This document shows positions 1-7,515 of a DNA stretch of 44,716 nt, piece by piece (within the stretch, counting starts at the first letter, position 1; each line of letters opens with the position of its first letter). The DNA is taken from positions 1 to 44,716 of IMG/VR virus record IMGVR_UViG_3300022562_000830; one strand, 5' to 3'. Under the pieces are notes generated by a model that was not told the DNA's origin, ran no database searches, and worked only from the letters and a program-made list of their open reading frames with translations. This DNA is from a virus. Position numbers and translations under genes: made by a program.

Positions 1-144
1 ATTGCTTCAAAGTAGTTAATTTCTTATAGCGTCTTCGCAATAAGACGCTATAGGAAGTTAACTAGTATAAGGAGCTATAATTATGAATCCCGAAATAATT
101 GTAACCGTAAAAAGTGTATATGGTTTAAATAAATGTTATCCCGT
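1..144. repeat. Terminal direct repeat, left copy (contig overlap)
   Basis: The first 144 bases are identical to 44573-44716. The repeat interrupts a gene start (83-286) at the right end and completes it at the left end, so this is assembly overlap of a circular molecule (or terminal redundancy), not a genetic repeat. The unique circle is 44572 bp. Confidence 0.95.
21..56 (+). other. Intergenic RNA hairpin between early-operon genes
   Basis: An 11-bp perfect stem (TATAGCGTCTT at 25-35 with its complement at 42-52) and a 6-base loop; four further outer pairs, one of them G-U, extend it to 21-56. No T-run follows, so it is not a classical terminator. It lies between the end of the gene at 44247-44591 and the RBS of the gene at 83. 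It is one of a series of hairpins separating genes of this rightward operon and may act as an mRNA processing or stabilising element. Confidence 0.7.
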
Positions 145-286
145 ATGCGATCAAGCTAAAACGTTAGCGAAATTAGCGCGAACAACTACACTTACCCATC
201 ATTCAATAGAAACTATTCGCAGTTTAGGATTTATAATAAAAACTGTTAGCCCAGATATGGAAAAATTATTATCAACAATTGAATAA
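83..286 (+). CDS. Small hypothetical early protein (67 aa)
   Basis: A 67-residue basic protein with no family I recognise. The ATG is preceded by the RBS ATAAGGAGCT (68-77) shared by all genes of this rightward operon. The gene is the last of the operon that begins near 42437 and crosses the contig ends; its stop is followed by three successive hairpins/terminators. No membrane segment or metal motif is visible. Function unknown; coding status is supported by the RBS and position. Confidence 0.7.
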   Translation: MNPEIIVTVKSVYGLNKCYPVCDQAKTLAKLARTTTLTHHSIETIRSLGFIIKTVSPDMEKLLSTIE

Positions 287-306
287 TTGGACGGTCTTGA
301 TATTGG

Positions 307-347
307 CGCATGGTATACTTTAATCAAAGTATGCTATGCAATTTTTT
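307..347 (+). terminator. Intrinsic terminator 1 after the DUF932 operon
   Basis: A 14-bp stem (GCATGGTATACTTT paired with AAAGTATGCTATGC, two G-U pairs) with an AATC loop, followed by AATTTTTTG. It starts 20 bases after the stop of the preceding gene. Confidence 0.75.
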
Positions 348-410
348 GAAAATGAAAAATCAACAAAAGATTGTAAAAATATGCTCGAAAAATTAAAGTA
401 ATTTAATTTA

Positions 411-463
411 GAAATATTCTAAACAGTGTAAACATTGTTTGAGTATTTCTTTTTTTTTATTTA
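411..463 (+). terminator. Intrinsic terminator 2
   Basis: The arms AAATATTCTAAACAGTG and CATTGTTTGAGTATTT pair with a single bulge, and are followed by CTTTTTTTTTA. This is the strongest U-tract in the cluster. Confidence 0.75.
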
Positions 464-479
464 AGTTAATTTAGTTAAC

Positions 480-508
480 AATTGGCGTATTTTTATGCGC
501 CAATTTTG
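480..508 (+). terminator. Terminator-like hairpin 3
   Basis: A perfect 8-bp stem AATTGGCG/CGCCAATT around a T-rich loop, followed by TTTGTG. Third hairpin in 200 bases; the stretch 287-586 holds this cluster, a possible 21-codon ORF I do not trust, and the promoter at 529-556. Confidence 0.55.
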
Positions 509-528
509 TGATTCTATCAATAAATTTA

Positions 529-556
529 TTGTACATTCGTACAATTATGCTATAAA
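529..556 (+). promoter_or_regulatory. Sigma70-type promoter for the 587-896 genes
   Basis: TTGTAC (529-534), 16-bp spacer, TATAAA (551-556). The -35 lies inside the inverted repeat ATTGTAC-ATTC-GTACAAT. The 17-mer TTTATTGTACATTCGTA (525-541) recurs exactly at 42433-42449 in the promoter of the DUF932 operon, so these two promoters are a related pair. The GTAC arms are spaced by 4 here, not the 5 of the main operator family. Confidence 0.7.
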
Positions 557-586
557 TATTTGCTGGTTATTGCGAAACACTAGGCA

Positions 587-682
587 ATGATGCGCCAAAT
601 TTCCGAAACAGTAAAAATTAGATTTGAATTTTGCGGTAAATGTTTTGGGCCAGTTGATGAAACCCAATCATGTAGGAGCTAA
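587..682 (+). CDS. Small zinc-ribbon-like peptide (31 aa)
   Basis: Two tandem ATG codons (587, 590) follow TAGG at 581-584. The 31-residue product contains CGKC and a further Cys near the end (FEFCGKCFGP then QSC), suggesting a minimal metal-binding knuckle. It is the first ORF after the 529-556 promoter, and its stop lies in the RBS of the next gene (TAGGAGCT at 673-680), fitting translational coupling. Too short for homology judgement. Confidence 0.45.
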   Translation: MMRQISETVKIRFEFCGKCFGPVDETQSCRS

Positions 683-686
683 TTAG

Positions 687-896
687 ATGTCTTTGATCAC
701 GATAGAACTAACATTAGATGTCAGTAATATTAATAATCCACAAAACGGGCTTGAGGTTGCAAAAATACTAAAAAAATTGGCAAATGATATTGAGTATAAT
801 TTACAGCCGATACAAAAAATCATTGATAATAATGAACATGTTGTAGGGATAATGATGTATTACCCTGGCATTCATCTTGATAAATTAAACTTCTAA
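687..896 (+). CDS. Small hypothetical early protein (69 aa)
   Basis: A 69-residue acidic protein beginning MSLITIELTLDVSN, preceded by TAGGAGCT at 673-680. The pattern of a beta-strand followed by amphipathic helices (KILKKLANDIEYNLQPIQKII) suggests a small alpha/beta fold, but I do not recognise a family. It ends just before a strong terminator at 903-940. Confidence 0.7.
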   Translation: MSLITIELTLDVSNINNPQNGLEVAKILKKLANDIEYNLQPIQKIIDNNEHVVGIMMYYPGIHLDKLNF

Positions 897-902
897 ATAA
901 AA

Positions 903-940
903 ACCCCCTCACCGATTAGTAGTCGGACTTCAGAGGGGGT
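903..940 (+). terminator. Terminator-like nested hairpin containing a TTAGTAG loop
   Basis: An outer stem CCCCCTC/GAGGGGG encloses an inner hairpin CCGA-TTAGTAG-TCGG (912-926). The inner hairpin has the same loop as hairpins at 42491-42505 and 44208-44222, with different paired stem bases. T-tract is weak (TACTTATTTTG). Confidence 0.65.
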
Positions 941-1125
941 ACTTATTTTGCATAAGGAGCTAATAAGTATTCTTAATATAACACAACATTCCAAACAATT
1001 TCACATCTTTTTTTCTTATTTTTACTTGCCGAATAAATACTTAAACATATAATTTAACATTTAATAACCAGTTAAGGTTTTTAATTGATAATAATATGTT
1101 TAATGATTAATCGGAGCGCAACATT
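941..1125 (+). other. Non-coding stretch with orphan ribosome binding site
   Basis: Bases 952-961 (ATAAGGAGCT) exactly match the RBS of the early-operon genes, but no ATG/GTG/TTG follows at usable distance. An ATT codon at 967 would open 26 codons. This may be the remnant of a lost gene. The rest is AT-rich; GGAG at 1112-1115 is the RBS of the next gene. Confidence 0.5.
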
Positions 1126-1332
1126 TTGAATAATAAAGAAAAAAGATTGCGGCGCTGTATTGCTTCAGTTAAATTAAATAAAAATAATTCTTGGAAAAAT
1201 CAGGTTATTGCTACCGGGAAATTAATTCATCGTTCCGAGTGGACGATTTACGCTTGGTTATCCCCTGGTAGGGAAATCCCCGATGCATTACTAGAATTAT
1301 TGGAATTAAAATTAGGATTAAAAGAGCCATAA
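1126..1332 (+). CDS. Small helix-turn-helix-like DNA-binding protein (68 aa), TTG start
   Basis: A 68-residue basic protein. The stretch WKNQVIATGKLIHRSEWTIYAW resembles the helix-turn-helix of phage Cro-like proteins. The start is TTG at 1126, set by GGAG at 1112-1115; there is no in-frame ATG. Its last 85 bases overlap, convergently and antisense, the end of the sulfotransferase-like gene (1248-1772). It could be a regulator of the adjacent operons. Confidence 0.6.
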   Translation: MNNKEKRLRRCIASVKLNKNNSWKNQVIATGKLIHRSEWTIYAWLSPGREIPDALLELLELKLGLKEP

Positions 1333-1772
1333 AAATCAGCAACAATAGGCAAATCAAATACCTTATTAACCCATCCAGGTATTTCAATATTTGGCAAACG
1401 TTTATCTGAATTAACTTTTTCCCAATTGGTCTCAAGTTTCTTGCCTAATCTTATTCCCAATTGTTTTAAATAAAATTCTCGGTTTGGCGTATCAACCGGC
1501 ACTATATATAGATCATCTTTTTCCAGATAAAACCGATTGAATTCTCGCCATGAATCAAGAAATACACCATCGTCCCGCGTTCGAGATATCCAAGTTTGAT
1601 AAACTTCTAATGGATTACGTATAGGACAAATAATTGGATTGGCATCATTCCATTTACCAAGAAAATGGACAAATATTACATCTTTAAAGCCATTTTCTTT
1701 TAATAATTTCTGTAAAAAATGTGTACCAGAATGTTGAACTGATCTAATTACTATTCTATCTTGCTCGTCCAT
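1248..1772 (-). CDS. Sulfotransferase-like P-loop protein (174 aa)
   Basis: The N-terminal strand-loop-helix SVQHSGTHFLQKLL resembles the 5'-phosphosulfate-binding loop of PAPS-dependent sulfotransferases, and ICPIRNPLEVYQTWISR resembles the 3'-phosphosulfate-binding motif (RNP then Ser). Such proteins transfer sulfate from PAPS to sugars or other acceptors. The ATG overlaps the stop of the upstream repeat-rich virion gene (TAATG), so it is translated with the tail-tip genes. At 174 residues it is short for the family, and the C-terminal 30 residues are Asn/Ser-rich and antisense to the gene at 1126. Substrate unknown. Confidence 0.65.
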   Translation of the reverse strand: MDEQDRIVIRSVQHSGTHFLQKLLKENGFKDVIFVHFLGKWNDANPIICPIRNPLEVYQTWISRTRDDGVFLDSWREFNRFYLEKDDLYIVPVDTPNREFYLKQLGIRLGKKLETNWEKVNSDKRLPNIEIPGWVNKVFDLPIVADFYGSFNPNFNSNNSSNASGISLPGDNQA

Positions 1773-2752
1773 TATCCCGTTTTAGTCCAAGTAACTGTTG
1801 TAGTAGTTGCATCTGTCCAAGTAGCGCTAGTTTTGGATGAATCTGTCCAGATTAATGTTGAACCTGTTGAGTCATACCAACTACCATATAAAACGATATG
1901 ATATCCAACATGCGCATTTTCGGCTTGTACAGTACCAGAACCAAAAACACTCTTACCACCGATGCCAATTGTTGTTGCATTTGAGGCAGTAATTGCACCC
2001 GAACCGATAACATATTTAGATGCTGCTGTTGTAACTGTAGCTGGTTCAGCTTGCGGATTGCCATAACCGGCCACTACCCCGCTAACACTACCACCTAAAG
2101 TTTGTGTGGTAGCTGGTTCAGCTTGCGGCGTCCCTGAACCTGTAATTATATGCAACATTGTCACGAGTACAGTTGCCGATTCAGCTTGAGGTGAACCCGA
2201 ACCCGTTCTAAAAGACGTTAATGCTGTTGTACTTGTCGCTGGCAATGCCCATGGAGCCATAATCCACCATGAACTATTAAACCAATCGTTATTTGTTACG
2301 AATGGCATTAACCAAGCACGAGTGGAACCGTCAATATTAATTTGACGTATACCGCTTCCTGAAGCGGTTGCATTTTCAGCTTGCGGAGAACCACTACCTA
2401 ACCAAACTAAGGCACCCACACCTGTTGCTGTTGCATTTTCGGCTTGCGGTGTACCTGAACCTGTTTCAGTTGCACCACTTAAAGCATGTTTAGCTGAAAA
2501 ACCTTTATAAGTTTCTCTGGGTATTCCAGTTAAACCCAAACGGCTTTTAGCATTACCAACAAATATTGCGGTTATGCTGGCATTTTGTGCCGTTACAGCA
2601 CCACTACCCGTAATTGTTGAATAAGCTAAATAAGGATGTACGGGTACGCCAATTAAACCTAATCGACTATTACCCCGATATCGGTGTTTCGGCTGAAAAG
2701 CTAAATAACGTTGCCGACCTACGCCGATTAAACCTAACCGGCTAACGGTCAT
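1772..2752 (-). CDS. Repeat-rich virion (tail-tip) protein (326 aa)
   Basis: Built almost entirely of repeats: three copies of a module beginning SRLGLIGV (residues about 4, 30 and 70), about eight copies of a ten-residue motif of the type GSGTPQAENAT, and three Trp-Thr repeats at the C terminus (IWTD, TWTD, TWTK). Gly/Ser/Thr/Ala-rich beta repeats of this sort are usual in phage fibres and appendages. It lies in the leftward tail-tip operon and is coupled to the sulfotransferase gene. No catalytic motif seen. Confidence 0.75.
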   Translation of the reverse strand: MTVSRLGLIGVGRQRYLAFQPKHRYRGNSRLGLIGVPVHPYLAYSTITGSGAVTAQNASITAIFVGNAKSRLGLTGIPRETYKGFSAKHALSGATETGSGTPQAENATATGVGALVWLGSGSPQAENATASGSGIRQINIDGSTRAWLMPFVTNNDWFNSSWWIMAPWALPATSTTALTSFRTGSGSPQAESATVLVTMLHIITGSGTPQAEPATTQTLGGSVSGVVAGYGNPQAEPATVTTAASKYVIGSGAITASNATTIGIGGKSVFGSGTVQAENAHVGYHIVLYGSWYDSTGSTLIWTDSSKTSATWTDATTTTVTWTKTG

Positions 2753-2766
2753 GTTAAACCCTCATA

Positions 2767-3150
2767 TTATTGACAAGCAGTATAAGTAAAACTTGTAATA
2801 GAAACTGTATCACCTGCACCAATAGAAACACTACTTAATTCAATATCACCACCACCACCTGTTGCAGTAACAGTACCACGGAAGACTTCGGCATTATCCT
2901 TATCCTGGAATTTAAATAATGCTGCGGTTCCCCCTGTTGCACTTGAATCATTTGTAATAGCGGCGGCGGTAATAACGCCACTAGATGCTGCGCCAAATGC
3001 AGTAGCGGACAATGCAAGTGTTGCCACTTCAACATCCCCACTGGTCATAATGACTAAATCCCCATTAGCATCTGTTGTACCAGTATTGACGGCGCTATCG
3101 ACACTATCAGCAAAAGTATTACGCAATGATGTTATGTGTGTTATTGCCAT
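2767..3150 (-). CDS. Hypothetical virion protein (127 aa)
   Basis: A 127-residue Gly/Ala/Thr-rich protein beginning MAITHITSLRNTFADSV, with a predicted beta-sandwich-like alternation. The opening resembles small phage structural proteins that carry a helix then beta-domain. It overlaps the end of the preceding 58-residue ORF by 32 bases and sits among tail-tip genes, so a virion role is inferred. Confidence 0.7.
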   Translation of the reverse strand: MAITHITSLRNTFADSVDSAVNTGTTDANGDLVIMTSGDVEVATLALSATAFGAASSGVITAAAITNDSSATGGTAALFKFQDKDNAEVFRGTVTATGGGGDIELSSVSIGAGDTVSITSFTYTACQ

Positions 3151-3295
3151 AGATATAATTCCTATCTTGTTCAGATAAACTGTCTAATATTTCTTTAGGT
3201 AATTTTTCAGGATTATCAATTTTTGGATTGCCGTTTTTATCACGAACAATCCCATATCCTTTCATTTTTCCAGGTAAAGATTTAACTGATTGCAT
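3119..3295 (-). CDS. Small hypothetical protein in tail-tip operon (58 aa)
   Basis: ATG at 3295 chosen because GGTG lies about 8 bases upstream; a GTG start at 3307 would add four residues. The product has a basic N terminus (SVKSLPGKMKGYG) followed by a DKNGNP turn and an acidic helix. It overlaps genes on both sides (3282-3926 and 2767-3150), typical of tight late operons. Function unknown. Confidence 0.6.
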   Translation of the reverse strand: MQSVKSLPGKMKGYGIVRDKNGNPKIDNPEKLPKEILDSLSEQDRNYIYGNNTHNIIA

Positions 3296-3926
3296 AGGTA
3301 TCACCACTAACCGGGGCAGTTGTCAAAGCGGTGACAGTTAAATTACCACTACCATCGGTTGCAGTAATATCTGTTGATTGACCTTGTAACGCGGTTGTCG
3401 TGGTATTAGCAGCAAATGTAATAATCCTACCATTGAATTTGTCTGTAGATGTGGTAAGCCCTGATACAATATTGGTTGTCGTAGAACTGGCACCACAAGT
3501 GCCTATAATTAAACAGTTTGCACCCCTGGAAAGACTCGTAGCGGCTTGAGTCAATGAATTGATTTGAATAACATCGACTTGTTGATAATCGGTACTAAAC
3601 CATGAATCATAAATATTAGCTGGCACTATCATAATATCTTTAAAGACAGGTAAACAAATACTTGAATCCTGAACTACTACTGTAGCCATACCTAATGTAC
3701 CTGTATCAGAAGTTGATAAACTTAAATCATACCAACCATCTGCACCTGTTATTGCGGCCCATGTATTTGAACTAATATCAGTTGTTGCTGCACCGTCATG
3801 TTTTAATATTTCTGCCTGATCTGCGGCACCTAGGGTAATCCCCGTTTCTGGGGTCACACCATCGACCGAATCAACGAATGGCCCGCATCTTAATTTAACT
3901 GCGGTAGATTGTTTAATAAAGTGCAT
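3282..3926 (-). CDS. Tail-tip/fibre-associated virion protein (214 aa)
   Basis: The N-terminal ~100 residues contain an Ig-like beta domain with the signature ILKHDGAATTD then DGWYDLSLSTSDTGTLG. The same arrangement (LSQDGAAAIN then GGWYKWTPSVTSRTQCKTG) is seen in the neighbour at 6696-7016, so the two share a homologous domain often found at the front of phage fibre/baseplate upper proteins. The C-terminal half is Thr/Ser-rich. A virion role is inferred from domain type and operon. Confidence 0.75.
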   Translation of the reverse strand: MHFIKQSTAVKLRCGPFVDSVDGVTPETGITLGAADQAEILKHDGAATTDISSNTWAAITGADGWYDLSLSTSDTGTLGMATVVVQDSSICLPVFKDIMIVPANIYDSWFSTDYQQVDVIQINSLTQAATSLSRGANCLIIGTCGASSTTTNIVSGLTTSTDKFNGRIITFAANTTTTALQGQSTDITATDGSGNLTVTALTTAPVSGDTYAIS

Positions 3927-3932
3927 TATGAT

Positions 3933-4868
3933 TTACCCATTATTTAAAGCAATGAGATGATTACTAAAAAGCGCTATAGAACTACTGGTAGGATTGCTTT
4001 TTAACCAGAAACAATGATAGGTATCACCTGTGTTATTAACATTGGCATTACCGCCTACTTGAACTGTTTCTGAACTAAAACCTTGAATTCGATCAACCGA
4101 TGGAACACCTAAAACGGTTTGTGATGCATCACCAGTATTCGCGCCTTCAGCTCGCCAATAAGTACTGTGTGCTGTAGTAGAGCAATCTATGAGTGCAAAA
4201 TCGGGAGTATTACCTTGATTGTTTGGATCAACATCAACATTAGTATTGTCAGTTGAATTACCAGTATATGAAACACTATCAATAAATCCCGAAACCGGCC
4301 CAAACGCGACAAAATAATAAGTGGTACCACTTGTATTTAAATTTGTTCCTACTACAAATGTTCCGGCTGTTGTGCTTATATCTGTAATATATCCAGCAGC
4401 AGGAGCACCCGACCCAAAATAAGCACTAGAATCAGTAGCACCACCCATACTAAGCGAGTGCCAATAAGCTGTCGTAGCGGCATTTTCAAAAACCCAAACG
4501 CATTCTAAATTAGCTAATCCAGTTGCTTTACTTTGCGATGCAGTACCATCACCTGTATAACTTCCTACAGTAAAATCACCTGCACCATCATCATAAATTG
4601 CAATATAACCAAATGTACTTCCAGATTGATTGGCATCTAAATCCGCGCCAACATCAAAAGAACCGGCATTTAATGCCGTTATAGCAGTTGTGGAAGTTGC
4701 AGCATGAATAATACGTTGACTATTGCTCATACCAGTCATACGATATTGCGTATTACGATCTAGCGTTTGGTCTTCTGTCCAAACAAAATTCGGGGTACCT
4801 GTTATTGTAGATAAATTAACTGTTTGACTCGTGCCGTTGCCGACATAAGTACTAGATTCAAAGATCAT
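3933..4868 (-). CDS. Three-repeat tail protein (311 aa)
   Basis: Three internal repeats of about 95 residues, each holding a Tyr-Thr-Gly-Asn/Asp-Gly-Thr strand (YVGNGT, YTGDGT, YTGNST), a Trp-rich strand, and a segment of the type FDVGADLDAN / FVVGTNLNTS / VQVGGNANVN followed by an aromatic strand. The layout recalls Thr/Ser-rich beta-sandwich proteins of phage tails (DUF7483-like; family number from memory, unverified). It sits directly downstream of the glycoside-hydrolase-like spike gene. Confidence 0.75.
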   Translation of the reverse strand: MIFESSTYVGNGTSQTVNLSTITGTPNFVWTEDQTLDRNTQYRMTGMSNSQRIIHAATSTTAITALNAGSFDVGADLDANQSGSTFGYIAIYDDGAGDFTVGSYTGDGTASQSKATGLANLECVWVFENAATTAYWHSLSMGGATDSSAYFGSGAPAAGYITDISTTAGTFVVGTNLNTSGTTYYFVAFGPVSGFIDSVSYTGNSTDNTNVDVDPNNQGNTPDFALIDCSTTAHSTYWRAEGANTGDASQTVLGVPSVDRIQGFSSETVQVGGNANVNNTGDTYHCFWLKSNPTSSSIALFSNHLIALNNG

Positions 4869-4878
4869 AATATTCCGA

Positions 4879-6696
4879 TTAAGGTGATTTCATTAAAACG
4901 GCACCTTCGAGATTGCCGAGTGATAAAGATGTAATACCCGCTCCCCTGGTTCCATCGGTAGCTAATTCGTAATAAGTTCCACCAAGACTAACGGATGCTG
5001 AATTATTGCCAATAGTTGTATAACTTCCTGTAGCGGGGAATGCAGCTATAACTAATGCATTTGTAAATTCACGACCAATGACAATCATATTTGTCCAAGT
5101 CGTTTGTTGGAAAAAACGATTTGTATTCGGTGTACCCCAATAATCATTTGTTGCCCTGGTTATTGGCGTACCAATATCTACCGCTAGCATTTCCATCCAA
5201 TGTGTTGCAGTAATATCGGGATAAGTTGTGCCGCCGTAATTACCCGCACCACCTAAATGCGCAAATAAATAAGCATTGTCATGCTGCATACAATACAAAG
5301 CAGCAACCATGAAACCGAAATAACGCGATGGCGCAATATAAGTAATATACTGCGACGTATTAGTGCGATAAGTTGTTTCTGCTCGTAACCAATATTTACG
5401 AGTACCAGCTTCCATTTCGGTATAAGCTTCTACCATGCGACCAATACGACCATTACCACCAGAATAACCAGTAGCCGTATCGATAAAGTACTCAATACAT
5501 AAATGAGGAAGTGAACTTATGTAAGTGCCGTATAAATTAGTGAAACGATTAAAAACAAAATCCAATTCAGCAGCATTAGCAACAGTAAAAAAACCTGAAT
5601 TTCCTGTATAGGCTTTAAGCGCGGTAATAATGTCATCGTTCATTGAAACCATATCTGAACGAACTTGACCATAAACAGCAGTCTTAATAGTTGTATGAGG
5701 GTCTACTAAACTACCCCCCTGTCCGGTATACCAATTTAAATAATCTACTGTGTTTTCTAAAAATGAATCCCAATTAGCAGTTGTTACGTCAAAATCATCC
5801 GCTAATCCATCATAACTATCTAAGAATAATGAATGCGCATAAATCGGTTGCCCTGGTACAGTTATTACCTGTTTTAACCAGTCAATATAGGCTAATCGGA
5901 AATTTGCACTTAAAGGATTAATGGTTGATCTTGGTACGCGGCTTGAATAAGATCGACTTGCCCATGAACTGCCTACATCACTAACAGTCATTTGAGTAGC
6001 AGAATCAATACTAACTATTGTTGAAGTGAATAAAGTTGTACCACCTGATACTGCATCAATAGTTAATCCTGGTTTAAATCCATCTGAAATAAAATTACCA
6101 GTACCATAGATAATGGTATTAGTTGAACTTGCTGTAGTAGAACCTGTTTGTGTAGTCGCCCATCGGCATACTACTCGTGAATCGGTTCTTTGCGGCGAAG
6201 TTCCACCACCCCACCCTTTTACATTAATGACTTGAGATGTATTTACCCTTACATCTGTATCATAGTAATAATGCATATAGGCATCTTCAGGGTCTAAACT
6301 ATGCGAAGTAAACCAATTTTCAATAAACGATGCCATTGCGCCATAAAAAATAGAATGATATGGCACATACTTTTGAAAACCTGCATTGGGATTTACAGAG
6401 GTAACTGTGTTATAAGTATCTACATCAAAAAAATCAAAACCGGCTGTATTCGGCCAAACGCCTTTACTTCCTACAATCCAATCATGCCGTGAACCGGCCC
6501 ATGTAAATGCGGTTACTGCGGAAGCTGAATCGTCAATTCTAATGTAATCTAATCCAAAACTTCTAAACCAACTATGCATTTGAGATGTAGGGGTAGTACT
6601 CGTACCACCCCCACCACCTGCACTAGATTGTATAACTAATCCTGACGTGCCGGTGTTTTCGGCAACATTCTCACCTACATTTTCACCGATACCCAT
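4879..6696 (-). CDS. Glycoside-hydrolase-like tail spike/depolymerase candidate (605 aa)
   Basis: Residues about 40-560 look like a (beta/alpha)8-type sugar hydrolase: an N-terminal WFRSFGLDYIRIDDS strand, AYMHYYYDTDVRV, then LFLDSYDGLADDFD, HLCIEYFID and a late aromatic strand. Acidic residues at the ends of these strands are possible catalytic acids. An inserted Thr/Ser-rich segment (about 180-240) interrupts the barrel. A Gly-rich flexible linker precedes it (AGGGGGTSTT). The gene follows a small N-domain protein and precedes fibre proteins, so it may be the receptor-degrading enzyme of the tail tip. Family assignment (GHL-type) is inference. Confidence 0.65.
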   Translation of the reverse strand: MGIGENVGENVAENTGTSGLVIQSSAGGGGGTSTTPTSQMHSWFRSFGLDYIRIDDSASAVTAFTWAGSRHDWIVGSKGVWPNTAGFDFFDVDTYNTVTSVNPNAGFQKYVPYHSIFYGAMASFIENWFTSHSLDPEDAYMHYYYDTDVRVNTSQVINVKGWGGGTSPQRTDSRVVCRWATTQTGSTTASSTNTIIYGTGNFISDGFKPGLTIDAVSGGTTLFTSTIVSIDSATQMTVSDVGSSWASRSYSSRVPRSTINPLSANFRLAYIDWLKQVITVPGQPIYAHSLFLDSYDGLADDFDVTTANWDSFLENTVDYLNWYTGQGGSLVDPHTTIKTAVYGQVRSDMVSMNDDIITALKAYTGNSGFFTVANAAELDFVFNRFTNLYGTYISSLPHLCIEYFIDTATGYSGGNGRIGRMVEAYTEMEAGTRKYWLRAETTYRTNTSQYITYIAPSRYFGFMVAALYCMQHDNAYLFAHLGGAGNYGGTTYPDITATHWMEMLAVDIGTPITRATNDYWGTPNTNRFFQQTTWTNMIVIGREFTNALVIAAFPATGSYTTIGNNSASVSLGGTYYELATDGTRGAGITSLSLGNLEGAVLMKSP

Positions 6697-7016
6697 TACG
6701 TACCGTTATATTGTGCGGAAGCATGACCCCCGGTAATAAAAATTAATCCATTTTCATCCCATAAAGTACCAATATTATCTTTAATATTTAAAATACCTGT
6801 TTTACATTGTGTACGACTTGTTACGCTAGGTGTCCATTTATACCAACCACCAGCAAAAGTAGTTTCTGTACATTCTGTACCAATATTAATAGCAGCGGCA
6901 CCGTCTTGGCTAAGTTTCACGTCAGCCGCATCAAATACGACCCCCGTTACTGCTACACCACTTAAAGTTAATTTGAAATAGATAGGGTTAATACTGCCAT
7001 ATTTTGTAAGTTGCAT
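6696..7016 (-). CDS. Ig-like N-domain virion protein, first gene of tail-tip operon (106 aa)
   Basis: A 106-residue beta-rich protein with the pattern LTLSGVAVTGV, LSQDGAAAIN and GGWYKWTP shared with the N-terminal domain at 3282-3926. The ATG follows CCTGGAAAAA, immediately downstream of a leftward intrinsic terminator (7029-7054). Its stop/start with the spike gene overlaps by one base, suggesting stoichiometric production with the spike. Probably a tail adaptor or fibre-attachment protein. Confidence 0.75.
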   Translation of the reverse strand: MQLTKYGSINPIYFKLTLSGVAVTGVVFDAADVKLSQDGAAAINIGTECTETTFAGGWYKWTPSVTSRTQCKTGILNIKDNIGTLWDENGLIFITGGHASAQYNGT

Positions 7017-7028
7017 TTTTTCCAGGCA

Positions 7029-7054
7029 TAAAAAAACCCGCCTTTCGGCGGGTT
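7029..7054 (-). terminator. Leftward intrinsic terminator between Q and tail genes (tR'-like)
   Basis: Hairpin AACCCGCC-TTTC-GGCGGGTT (7035-7054) followed on the minus strand by seven T. It lies about 70 bases downstream of the leftward promoter at 7126-7153, matching the lambda PR'-tR' layout in which Q lets polymerase pass. The sequence after the hairpin is shared with the terminator upstream of terL. Confidence 0.85.
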
Positions 7055-7125
7055 AATATCATTCACACAAATAGGAGTTCAACGTGATTAATATTTACGG
7101 GGATAAATATATCAAGTCTAAAAGA

Positions 7126-7153
7126 AGTATAATTGTAATTTGTACAATATCAA
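7126..7153 (-). promoter_or_regulatory. Late promoter (PR'-like) just downstream of the Q-like gene
   Basis: On the minus strand: TTGATA (7153-7148), 16-bp spacer, TATACT (7131-7126). The spacer carries a palindrome-like ATTGTA...TACAAT. Start expected near 7119, reading into the terminator and then the tail-tip genes. Confidence 0.75.
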
Positions 7154-7515
7154 GCAATTCTTATATTTAATTTACCTGCAAGATAAATATGCGCCTCTTG
7201 AAGCATGTAGGCGTATTTACGCGGTTTAAATCCTAATTTATTGGATGCCTGCGTGTGACTTAATGAATCAACATATTTTGATTTGATAGCATCCTGCCAA
7301 ATTTCCGGCATAGAATTAATAGCTCGATCGACTTCATTATCTTTTAAGTGTGGCATGTAATTTAAAACAGTTGCTTTAGGAGGATTAGAACGTCCGGCAC
7401 CAGAACCATATAACATCATTTTAGATTCCATTGTTTCCCCTGGATACCCCAAACCATAAATAGGTAATGTTATATAATTCGCCCATGACATTAATCGTAC
7501 CTGAAGTATTTTCAT
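7150..7515 (-). CDS. Q-like late antiterminator (121 aa)
   Basis: The C-terminal half (INSMPEIWQDAIKSKYV, then SLSHTQASNKLGFKPRKYAYML) has the arrangement of the sigma-region-4-like helix-turn-helix of phage antitermination Q proteins. Start placed at 7515, where ATGA overlaps the stop of the VRR-NUC gene and GGGG lies 3 bases upstream; an ATG at 7578 would add 21 basic residues antisense-free but inside that gene. Position, directly before a late promoter and terminator, is exactly that of lambda Q. Predicted to bind at the late promoter and modify RNA polymerase to read through terminators at 7035 and perhaps 38798 and 32455. Confidence 0.75.
   Translation of the reverse strand: MKILQVRLMSWANYITLPIYGLGYPGETMESKMMLYGSGAGRSNPPKATVLNYMPHLKDNEVDRAINSMPEIWQDAIKSKYVDSLSHTQASNKLGFKPRKYAYMLQEAHIYLAGKLNIRIA

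Noticed and set aside
334-399. 21-codon ORF between terminators 1 and 2
   Set aside because: Starts within a terminator stem and lacks an RBS.
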